Part shown: positions 1 to 6,290 of the stretch, piece after piece
How positions within the stretch are numbered: position 1 is the first letter of the stretch
Layout: every line of letters starts with the position of its first letter
From: Vicinamibacteria bacterium
GTDB lineage: Bacteria > Acidobacteriota > Vicinamibacteria > Fen-336 > JAGNNV01
Direction: 5' to 3'
Length of the DNA stretch: 8,731 nt
NCBI GenBank assembly: GCA_016650185.1
Contig: JAENWE010000114.1
Location: forward strand, 1-8,731
The notes under the pieces: model-generated
The model's database searches: none
Told to the model about the DNA's origin: nothing
Seen by the model: only the letters and a program-made list of their open reading frames with translations
Translations under genes and position numbers: made by a program

Positions 1-86
1 ACGCTATCCGCTGGGAATCGCTCGCGTCAACGCAAATCGCTGAAAATCAATAGTTTGAATGATATGAAAATACTTTGTCCGTCCGC

Positions 87-116
87 TTGACGAGTAGGGC
101 TGAGCCGGGCTCTAAT
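87..116 (+). promoter_or_regulatory. Predicted sigma70-type promoter for the 101-aa gene and the TonB-dependent receptor
   Basis: A -35-like TTGACG at 87-92 (five of six consensus bases) is followed after 18 bases by a -10-like TCTAAT at 111-116 (five of six). Transcription would start near 122-124, giving a leader of about 70 bases before the ATG at 194. The region just upstream (about 35-80) is clearly more AT-rich than the rest of the window, as is common upstream of promoters. This is a motif match only; the 18-base spacer is slightly longer than the optimum. Confidence 0.5.
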
Positions 117-118
117 TC

Positions 119-134
119 CGTCCAAAGATGGACG
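119..134 (+). promoter_or_regulatory. Short perfect inverted repeat at the predicted transcription start
   Basis: CGTCCA (119-124) and TGGACG (129-134) are perfect reverse complements around the four-base spacer AAGA. It lies immediately after the predicted -10 box, so it could be an operator half-site pair or a small stem-loop at the very 5' end of the leader RNA. At six base pairs it could also be chance. No T-run follows, so it is not a terminator. Confidence 0.25.
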
Positions 135-193
135 CGGGGATTGCCCAGCGTCGCACCTGATTCAGTTGGTCAACGAAGTTAGGAGGTCTGGAA

Positions 194-499
194 ATGCGGA
201 TATCAAAGAGGCGCAGCGTCGCTTCCGTCCTTGCCCTGAGTTTTGTGGCGAGCACGGCAGGCGCCATGGAACCCGTGCCGGGTCCATCACTGTGGAACGC
301 GGCTCAAGAAGCGGGGAAGAAGGCGCCGGTGTGGGCCCAGACCACCGCAGGACCCGCCACGGGAAATCCGCGGACCGACAGCTCCTTCTTCAAGACCACG
401 GCCGGCCGGTTGACTCTGGGGCTGATGATCGTCGGCGTCGGACTCACCGTGTATTCCACCAGCCACGATCGCAAGCCGGTCAAATCGCCCATCCGTTAG
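194..499 (+). CDS. Small exported or membrane-anchored protein of unknown function, 101 aa
   Basis: I do not recognise this protein. The ATG at 194 is preceded by a near-perfect ribosome binding site, AGGAGGT, six bases upstream, so expression is very likely. Residues 1-24 look like a signal peptide: basic MRISKRR, a hydrophobic stretch, and a possible cleavage after AGA. The middle (about 25-68) is Pro/Ala/Thr-rich and hydrophilic. Residues about 70-88 form a second hydrophobic segment, followed by a basic tail ending SPIR. The mature protein could therefore be anchored in the inner membrane with its middle in the periplasm. The gene ends 10 bases before the receptor gene and surely shares its transcript, suggesting an accessory role to that receptor; this is inference. 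There are no cysteines and no enzyme motif. Confidence 0.75.
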   Translation: MRISKRRSVASVLALSFVASTAGAMEPVPGPSLWNAAQEAGKKAPVWAQTTAGPATGNPRTDSSFFKTTAGRLTLGLMIVGVGLTVYSTSHDRKPVKSPIR

Positions 500-509
500 G
501 AAGGAACCA

Positions 510-3344
510 ATGAAAATAATCTCCCGCACTCTGGCCGTAGCTGTCGCGCTGGCCATGGCCGCACCCGCCTTCGTTTACGCGCAGAGCTTCTCCGGTGTTG
601 TGTCTGGCGTGGTCAAGGACGAGCAGGGTGGCGTATTGCCCGGCGTGTCCGTCCAGCTCCTGGGCAAGACCGGCGCTCGTGACGCGACCACCGACACCTC
701 CGGCAGCTATCGCTTCAACGCGGTGGATCCCGGTTCCTACACCGTGGTCGTCACCATGTCCGGATTCCAGTCACAGCGCCGCGAGAACATCGCGGTCAGC
801 GTCGGCAAGCAGGCGACCGTCGATGTCTCGCTCAAACTGGGCGGCCAGACCGAGACCGTCGACGTCCTCGGAGAGGCGCCGGTGGTGGACGTCACCTCGT
901 CGAGCACCCAGAACAATCTCTCGCAGGATCTGCTGTACAACATGCCTATCCGGCAGGGCAACACGGCGACGAACCTTCTGAATTTCGCCCCCGGCATCAA
1001 CTCTCAGTCCGCCTTTGGCGGTGATGGCTCGTCCGCGAACGGCCTGCTGATCGATGGCGTCGATACCCGCGATCCTTCCGGCGGCACCGCGTGGACCTTC
1101 TTCAACTTCAACATCGTTGATGAGGTCGAGATCGTCGGCATCGGCGCTCCGGCCGAGTACGGTTCCTTCACCGGCGCGGTGGTCAACACGATCACGAAAA
1201 CCGGAGGCAACCGTTTCGGCGGCCTGTTCGATTTCACCTACACGAAATCCAGCCTCGCCGGAAAGAACGTGAGCAGCGCGGTGACGAGCATCAACCCCTC
1301 GCTCGGTCTGTCCGCGAAGACCAACAAGTTCACCGATTTCACCACCCAGTTCAGCGGCCCTCTGATCGCGGACAAACTGTTCTTCTTCGCGAGCGCCCAG
1401 CGCTATCACCTGAACCAGGACCCGGCTGGTCCGGTGACGGTGCGCGATGAGGTGAGCCCGCGTGTCAACCTGAAGCTGAATTATCAGCCCAGCGCCAGCA
1501 ACAACTTCATGGGCCACGTCCAGTACGATTCCTACAACATCATCGGGCGCGCCGGCGTCTCGTCTCTGGTTGCGACCGATGACTTGACCAACCAGGAAGA
1601 CGCTCCGGAGTGGGTGTGGCTGGGGCAGTGGCGGCACATCTTCGGGTCGAATACTTTCAGCGAGGTGAAGTACACGGGGTGGACCGGCTTCTACGATCTG
1701 AATCCCAAGGTCAACGCCTCGAATCACTTCGATGGTGACACCAGCCTCTACTCCGTTTCTCAAGGCTGGTTCTACTACGGTGATCGCGGTCGCAACCAGG
1801 TCAATGCCGCCATCTCGCATTTCGCCGAAGGCTTTGGCAAGCACGACCTCAAGTTCGGCCTTGAATTGGAGCGCAGCAAGACCCGCGATCGCTACGGCTA
1901 TGCCAATAACACCTACTACTACGACTATGGCGGCCAGCCTTACTACGCCTACGGATACGGCTACGACATCAACGGCCGCAACAAGAAGCTCGCGGCCTAC
2001 GCGCAGGACGCCTGGCACGTCAACGATCGTTTGACCTTGAACGCGGGCGTCCGCATGGATCACGTTTCGGGTGGAGCGCCGGGCCAGAGCGCGGTCTACT
2101 CGAATACGAGTGTCGCTCCCCGCTTTGGTTTCGCCTTCGATCCGGCGGGCGACACCAAGACCGTCATCAAAGGCAGCTACAGCCAGTACTACGAGGGTAT
2201 CTTCAACGACATCTACAAGCAGGCGACCCCCGGCTATCAGGATCGGATTTCCTGGGACATGACCGGGTGCCCTGCGTATGGCCCCACGGGTCCGACGGCC
2301 AGCTACAACTGCCCGATCAGCCGCCGAGACGAGGTGAACCGCATCACCGCTCCCGTGGCGACCATCGATCCCGACATCAAGCACCCCAGGGTCGACGAAT
2401 TCTCGCTCGGGTTCGAACGCGCGCTCAAGAACAACGTTCGGCTTTCGGTGACCGGCATCCTTCGCGATAACAAGAACTTCATCGGACAGGTTCTGCCCGC
2501 GGCAAGGTGGACGAAGGCCACCGGTACCAGCACCGCCACCCAGGATTTTCCGGCCACTGGGTATACCTACTACAAGTGGGCGAACCGCTCGGCGTCGGCG
2601 AACAACGTCTACATCACGAACCCGGATGGATTCCAATATCTCGATCCGTCCGGCGCTGTCCTGGGAACCCTCGATGCCTATCGCAAGTACAAGGGCGCCA
2701 TGTTCGTGCTGACCAAGGGCTACTCCAACCGGTGGCGGGCGCAAGTCTCCTACGTCTGGGCGCAGACCAAAGGCACCATCAACAACACCAGCGAGGGTAC
2801 GTATGGAGTCGGCAGCTTCTATGCCAGTCCGACCCAGTCGCTCGTGAATGCCGACGGGCATCTGTCCAACGATCGCACGAACGAGATCAAGGCGATGGTG
2901 GGTGTGCAGCTTCCGAAGGTCGAGCTGGCGGTCAACGCCTACTTCCGATCGGTCAGCGGAGGCACGTACACGCCTTTTGTCCAGCTCGGGGGCTCCACCG
3001 TCGGCTACTCGCCCACGGGTTACTACTTCGGGGGGTCGTCGGGAAGAAGGCCCGCTCTCGAGCCGCGGGGGAGCCGGCGTTTCGACACCGTGAACATTCT
3101 GGATCTCAGGATCGAGAAGATCTTCAAGGTCGGTGGCGGCGACCATCGACTGTCGGTCTACAGCGACATCCTTAACGCGCTCAATGCCGACACGGTTTCG
3201 GCGGTGTTCACGCGGGTTCCGACCACGACCGTGTTCAATCCCCCCCCGGCCGCGGTGGGCTCGACCACAGCGGTGCCGTTTGGTGGTCCGGCAACGATTC
3301 TGCCTCCCCGGCAGATCCAGATTGGAGCCCGCTGGACGTTCTAG
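510..3344 (+). CDS. Oar-like TonB-dependent outer-membrane receptor with carboxypeptidase-regulatory domain
   Basis: This 944-aa protein has the layout of the Oar-like TonB-dependent receptors abundant in Acidobacteriota. Residues 1-24 are a signal peptide with likely cleavage after VYA. Residues about 28-112 form a CarboxypepD_reg-like beta-sandwich (SGVVKDEQGGVLPGVSV, then SGSYRF and PGSYTVVV). A plug-like region follows at about 115-240, containing LLIDGVDTRD and AEYGSFTGAVVNTITKTGGN. The rest is a long beta-barrel ending IQIGARWTF; a terminal Phe is the usual Bam-complex insertion signal. Such receptors import large or scarce substrates across the outer membrane with TonB-ExbBD energy, but the substrate cannot be told from sequence. 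Oddities are a very Tyr-rich loop at residues 461-486 and a loop with the only two cysteines I see (587 and 601). AGGAAGGA precedes the ATG, and a strong terminator follows. No TonB-system gene is in the window. Confidence 0.93.
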   Translation: MKIISRTLAVAVALAMAAPAFVYAQSFSGVVSGVVKDEQGGVLPGVSVQLLGKTGARDATTDTSGSYRFNAVDPGSYTVVVTMSGFQSQRRENIAVSVGKQATVDVSLKLGGQTETVDVLGEAPVVDVTSSSTQNNLSQDLLYNMPIRQGNTATNLLNFAPGINSQSAFGGDGSSANGLLIDGVDTRDPSGGTAWTFFNFNIVDEVEIVGIGAPAEYGSFTGAVVNTITKTGGNRFGGLFDFTYTKSSLAGKNVSSAVTSINPSLGLSAKTNKFTDFTTQFSGPLIADKLFFFASAQRYHLNQDPAGPVTVRDEVSPRVNLKLNYQPSASNNFMGHVQYDSYNIIGRAGVSSLVATDDLTNQEDAPEWVWLGQWRHIFGSNTFSEVKYTGWTGFYDLNPKVNASNHFDGDTSLYSVSQGWFYYGDRGRNQVNAAISHFAEGFGKHDLKFGLELERSKTRDRYGYANNTYYYDYGGQPYYAYGYGYDINGRNKKLAAYAQDAWHVNDRLTLNAGVRMDHVSGGAPGQSAVYSNTSVAPRFGFAFDPAGDTKTVIKGSYSQYYEGIFNDIYKQATPGYQDRISWDMTGCPAYGPTGPTASYNCPISRRDEVNRITAPVATIDPDIKHPRVDEFSLGFERALKNNVRLSVTGILRDNKNFIGQVLPAARWTKATGTSTATQDFPATGYTYYKWANRSASANNVYITNPDGFQYLDPSGAVLGTLDAYRKYKGAMFVLTKGYSNRWRAQVSYVWAQTKGTINNTSEGTYGVGSFYASPTQSLVNADGHLSNDRTNEIKAMVGVQLPKVELAVNAYFRSVSGGTYTPFVQLGGSTVGYSPTGYYFGGSSGRRPALEPRGSRRFDTVNILDLRIEKIFKVGGGDHRLSVYSDILNALNADTVSAVFTRVPTTTVFNPPPAAVGSTTAVPFGGPATILPPRQIQIGARWTF

Positions 3345-3403
3345 CCCAAGGGCCCCCCGTGCCCGCAAAGCCGTCGCGTTAGCCCGGTCGGGTTGATCGT
3401 TTC

Positions 3404-3441
3404 AAAGGCCTCGGAGCAAAGGCAGCTCCGGGGCCTTTTTT
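3404..3441 (+). terminator. Strong intrinsic terminator after the receptor gene
   Basis: The left arm AAAGGCCTCGGAGC (3404-3417) pairs along all 14 bases with GCTCCGGGGCCTTT, including one T-G wobble, around a seven-base loop (3418-3424). The right arm runs into six T's (3436-3441). This is a textbook Rho-independent terminator, placed 60 bases after the receptor stop codon. It separates the receptor unit from the sensory genes downstream, which therefore need their own promoter. Confidence 0.9.
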
Positions 3442-3542
3442 CTTTGGCTCTTTTGTCGGCTGCGGCCGTTTGGAATCCGAACGGCGGGTCCGCCATCCGA
3501 ACGGATCGCCAAGGCCCTGCCCCCAAGAGTGCCGTGGAACAT

Positions 3543-3707
3543 GGGATTTGTGGAGATTTTAGAGTTGGCCTGCGTTTTGCTTTCCATACGCGGGCGGGGA
3601 GCAAATTCACGTTGGACAAGTACTACCAGGATTGGACGGCGGGCGCTGCTTTCTCTCCGTCCCACCCCGTAAACTATGGCATCGTCTCGATGTCAGTTTC
3701 GTTCTAG
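3543..3707 (+). pseudogene. Possible C-terminal remnant of an outer-membrane beta-barrel protein
   Basis: The frame ending at the TAG at 3705-3707 encodes about 54 residues reading like the last strands of a beta-barrel: FRVGLRFAFHTR, then DKYYQDWTAGAAFSPS, then NYGIVSMSVSF with a terminal Phe. Aromatic residues alternate as in transmembrane strands. No credible start or signal peptide is attached: the frame stays open upstream only by running back through the terminator T-run, and no good ribosome binding site is visible. I infer the 3' end of a decayed or deleted porin-like gene that once preceded the binding-protein gene. It could also be a chance frame in spacer DNA; no family is recognised with certainty. 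Confidence 0.3.
3565..3581 (+). promoter_or_regulatory. Candidate sigma54 (-24/-12) promoter upstream of the PstS-like/MCP/CheB genes
   Basis: TTGGCCTGCGTTTTGCT matches the sigma54 consensus YTGGCACGRNNNTTGCW at 11 of 14 specified positions. The invariant GG (3567-3568) and GC (3579-3580) are exactly 10 bases apart. Transcription would start near 3592, leaving a leader of about 145 bases before the binding-protein gene. A sigma54 activator of the NtrC family is encoded on the other strand at 6280-7620, which makes the match more interesting. It sits inside the suspected beta-barrel remnant and could be accidental. Confidence 0.3.
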
Positions 3708-3735
3708 GCCCTGGTTCCCTTCTGAAAGACAAGAG

Positions 3736-4188
3736 GTGAAAAAACAAGTGACTTGCCGAGAATTCTCGTATCTGGCGGCGTTCTTGATGATTCTGTGCCC
3801 GGTCCTCGCTCCGGCCCAGAACTACGCGGTCGACTACCAGGTCATCATCAACGCGGAGAACCCTACCCAGTCCCTCACCCGTGACCAGCTTCGAAAGATC
3901 TTCCTGAAAAAGATGCTGAAGTGGGACTCCGGCACGCCGGTGGTGCCGGTGGACCAGGCCGCGAATTCGCCGGTTCGGGCCGTCTTCACCAAGATCGTCC
4001 ATGAGAAGCCGGTGAGCGCGATCGCTTCCTACTGGCAGCAGCAGATCTTCGCCGGGCGCGAGGTGCCTCCGGCGGAGAAGGCCGGCGACGCGGCGGTGGT
4101 CGCCTTCGTGAAAGCCAATCCAGGGGCCATAGGCTACGTCACCGGCGGCACGTCGGCGGCCGGCATCAAGCCTCTGATTATTCGATAA
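3736..4188 (+). CDS. Small PstS-like periplasmic substrate-binding protein, 150 aa
   Basis: The protein resembles the short single-domain PstS-like family (PBP-like domain) often annotated as phosphate ABC transporter substrate-binding protein. Family-typical segments are INAENPTQSLTRDQLRKIFL, KWDSGTPVVPVDQ, RAVFTKIV, YWQQQIFAG and NPGAIGYV near the C-terminus. It is about half the size of a true PstS, and no permease or ATPase gene is nearby, so a sensory or scavenging role is more likely than transport. GTG 3736 gives MKKQVTCREF plus a hydrophobic stretch ending APAQ, a good signal peptide. GTG 3748 is the alternative and is better placed after GAGGTG (3733-3738). An in-frame ATG at 3676 adds a polar N-terminus that would spoil export. 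The MCP gene starts 13 bases after the stop, so co-expression is near certain. The ligand is unknown; phosphate is only a family-based guess. Confidence 0.85.
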   Translation: MKKQVTCREFSYLAAFLMILCPVLAPAQNYAVDYQVIINAENPTQSLTRDQLRKIFLKKMLKWDSGTPVVPVDQAANSPVRAVFTKIVHEKPVSAIASYWQQQIFAGREVPPAEKAGDAAVVAFVKANPGAIGYVTGGTSAAGIKPLIIR

Positions 4189-4201
4189 GAGAGGTTCCAG
4201 G

Positions 4202-5872
4202 GTGGCCTATTCCCGGTTCAATTCCCTTGGTTTCCGATACAAAGTTCTGCTTCTGCCCGCGGTCGCGGCTATCGGCTTTGTCCTGACCCTTCTCGTGACC
4301 ATGGTGTCTGGCCGCTTGTCCGCGGAGAAGTTGCGTCTCGCCGAGATTGGGCATGGACCGTCCTTGGAGATGAGCCGAAATCTCGAGTTGACCCTGTCCC
4401 AGGTCCAACGGGGCCTTCAAGACGCGGTAGCCGCCTCGAACTCCGACTTTGGCGACGATCTCGATCCGATGAAGCAGGAGTTCCTGAAGACCTTGGCTCT
4501 TGGTAAGACGAACCCGGTGGTGGACCAAGCCGGACTCACCCAGATGGAGGCGGCGTTCAACACCTACTTCGACACCGCCACCGCCACCACTCGCCAGATG
4601 ATCGCGAACACGCGCGGCGCCGATCTGACCAGCTCCTTGAGCACGATGCAGGAGCAATACCGCCAGGTGCGCGACACTCTGGCCGCCAACACCGAGCGGG
4701 ATCGACAGGCCATGAGCGACGCCTTCGAGTCAGCCCGACAGGCTCAGAGTTCGGCGAATTTCTATGTCATCGGCATCATCATTCTCTGCCTGGCGGTTCT
4801 GGTCTGGGTCTCCCTGAGCGTGACCCGGGCACTGGTTGGACCAGTCGGGAAGGCGCTGGAGGCGGCCCACCGCCTTCGCGATGGCGACGTGACCGTTCGT
4901 TTCGAGACTCGTTCGGAAGACGAAGTGGGACAACTGGTGAAGGCCCTGGCCGATGTGACTTACTACCTCAAGGGAATGGCGGATATCGCCCAGAACATCG
5001 CCGAGGGCGACCTGCGCCGCAGTCCGAGCCCGCGCTCGGCCGAAGATCGCTTCGGCATCGCCTTCGGCGAAATGACGGAACGCCTCGCCGGGGTCTCCCG
5101 CGATCTCAAGACCCAGGCGGCGGGAATGGCGGCGGCGGCCCGACAGGTTTCCTCCGCCGCGAGCGATCTCTCCGGGGGCACATCAGACGTCGCCGCTTCC
5201 GTGGAAGAGACCCTGTCGAGCCTTGAGCAGATGCGGGCTTCGATCGCGGCGAACGCGGGCAACAGCGTTCAGATGGAAAACATGGCGGGCCGCGCGGCCA
5301 ATGACGCGACCGAAAGCGGGCGCTCCGTGGACGGCACGGTGTCGGCCATGCGGGCGATCGTGGAGAAGATTACGGTCATCGAAGACATCTCCCAACAGAC
5401 GAACCTCCTCGCCCTCAATGCCGCCATCGAGGCGGCCCGGGCCGGCGAACACGGGCGCGGGTTCGCCGTCGTGGCGGCCGAGGTGCGTAAGCTGGCCGAG
5501 CGTGCTCAGGCGGCCGCTCAGGACATCGGCAACGTCGCCGGGCGGAGCGTGGAGGTGGCGGAGCAATCGGGCGCCCAGCTCCGGGCGCTCGTCCCCATCA
5601 TCCAACGGACGGCGGAGCTGTGTCAGGAAGTGGCCGCGGCCTCGCGCGAGCAGCAGACCGGCGTCGAGCAGATCACCCACGCCATGTCCCGGGTCGATCA
5701 CGTGACCCAGCGGAATTCCGCATCCGCGGAGGAACTCTCCGCCACTGCCGAAGAGCTGTCTGGGCAGGCCAGCGCCCAACAGAAACTCGTGGCCTACTTC
5801 AAGGTCGCCGCCACCGACGACGAGATCTCCCCGGATCCGTCGACTTCCTCCGCCCCAGCAAGGCGTGGCTGA
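4202..5872 (+). CDS. Methyl-accepting chemotaxis protein with periplasmic sensor and HAMP
   Basis: This is a 556-aa transmembrane chemoreceptor starting with GTG, with AGAGAGG seven bases upstream. Membrane segments lie at about 14-36 and 187-207 and bracket a periplasmic region of about 150 residues. That region looks helical and carries no motif I recognise. HAMP follows at about 208-262 (including LRDGDVTVRFETRSEDEVGQL), and IAQNIAEGDL at 264 onward suggests a second HAMP-like unit. The cytoplasmic hairpin has the canonical tip at about 395-418 (ISQQTNLLALNAAIEAARAG), which contacts CheA and CheW. Glu pairs at about 335-336 and 510-511 are likely methylation sites. There is no C-terminal CheR/CheB-tethering pentapeptide; the tail is APARRG. 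The PstS-like gene just upstream suggests the receptor senses that protein or its ligand. The stop overlaps the CheB start by 8 bases. Confidence 0.95.
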   Translation: MAYSRFNSLGFRYKVLLLPAVAAIGFVLTLLVTMVSGRLSAEKLRLAEIGHGPSLEMSRNLELTLSQVQRGLQDAVAASNSDFGDDLDPMKQEFLKTLALGKTNPVVDQAGLTQMEAAFNTYFDTATATTRQMIANTRGADLTSSLSTMQEQYRQVRDTLAANTERDRQAMSDAFESARQAQSSANFYVIGIIILCLAVLVWVSLSVTRALVGPVGKALEAAHRLRDGDVTVRFETRSEDEVGQLVKALADVTYYLKGMADIAQNIAEGDLRRSPSPRSAEDRFGIAFGEMTERLAGVSRDLKTQAAGMAAAARQVSSAASDLSGGTSDVAASVEETLSSLEQMRASIAANAGNSVQMENMAGRAANDATESGRSVDGTVSAMRAIVEKITVIEDISQQTNLLALNAAIEAARAGEHGRGFAVVAAEVRKLAERAQAAAQDIGNVAGRSVEVAEQSGAQLRALVPIIQRTAELCQEVAAASREQQTGVEQITHAMSRVDHVTQRNSASAEELSATAEELSGQASAQQKLVAYFKVAATDDEISPDPSTSSAPARRG

Positions 5873-6284
5873 GCGGGCCCGTCCCACAAAGAGCGAGCAG
5901 AGCGAATACGTGAAGAAGCCGAAGGCTGGTCGGAAGATCCATGTCCTCGTGGTGGACGATTCCGCGGTGGTCCGACAAACCCTGACCCACGTGCTCGGAC
6001 GGGAGAAAGACCTGCGGGTGACCACCGCCGCCGATCCCATCATCGCCATCGAGAAGATGCGCCGCGATCGTCCCCAGGTCGTGATTCTCGATCTGGAGAT
6101 GCCGCGGATGGACGGTCTGACCTTTCTGCGCAACGTCATGAACAGCGATCCTCTGCCCGTTGTGGTGTGCTCCGGCGTCGCCGATCGCGGCAGCCGGGTC
6201 GGGCTGGAGGCCATCGAAGAAGGAGCGGTGGACGTTCTGGCCAAGCCCCGCTTCAGCGTCCGGGAGTTCATCGAGGAGCAGGCC
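5865..6284 (+). CDS. cheB: Receiver domain of a CheB-type response regulator, lacking the methylesterase domain
   Basis: GTG 5865 lies inside the end of the MCP gene (GTGGCTGA), a typical translational-coupling overlap; GTG 5910 is an alternative. Residues about 24-140 form a receiver: acidic pair D31-D32, phospho-acceptor D76 in LDLEMPRMDG, S103 in VVVCSG and K127 in VDVLAKP. GAVDVLAKP with VREFIEEQA is characteristic of CheB, which demethylates MCPs. Homology ends at residue 140. The catalytic domain (Ser-His-Asp methylesterase, GASTGG-type motif) is absent. Beyond 6284 the frame stays open to 7118, but those codons are exactly the antisense of the sigma54 regulator gene, so I do not count them as real CheB protein. 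As it stands, the product could at most act as a phosphate sink or competitor for CheA. A true gene truncation or an assembly mis-join would explain it. Confidence 0.8.
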
Positions 6285-6290
6285 CAAACG
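6276..6290. other. Junction where two convergent genes are both cut (rearrangement or chimera point)
   Basis: On the + strand, CheB homology runs to the Ala codon at 6282-6284. On the - strand, the sigma54 regulator's recognition helix (KSALYAKVKRLGL) runs to about 6280. Neither gene has its stop codon here: the + frame stays open to 7118 and the - frame to 5799. No transposase, target duplication or obvious repeat is visible at the join. The abrupt switch of coding strand with both reading frames interrupted is what a deletion or inversion breakpoint, or a wrong contig join, would produce. Confidence 0.7.

Noticed and set aside
1..86. A gene or regulatory RNA in the first bases of the window
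   Set aside because: It is AT-richer than the surroundings but has no open frame with coding character, no repeat array and no recognisable RNA fold.
2507..3175. 222-aa frame on the + strand within the receptor
   Set aside because: It lies in an alternative frame of an intact gene, with low-complexity composition and no recognisable motif.
3240..3247. Eight-C run as a possible frameshift in the receptor gene
   Set aside because: The frame carries on to a proper barrel C-terminus ending in Phe (IQIGARWTF), so the run is in frame.
771..3368. 865-aa open frame on the - strand opposite the receptor
   Set aside because: It is a mirror of the receptor's codon bias: Arg/Val/Asp-rich, no domain, no signal or ribosome binding site, and opposite a clearly real gene.
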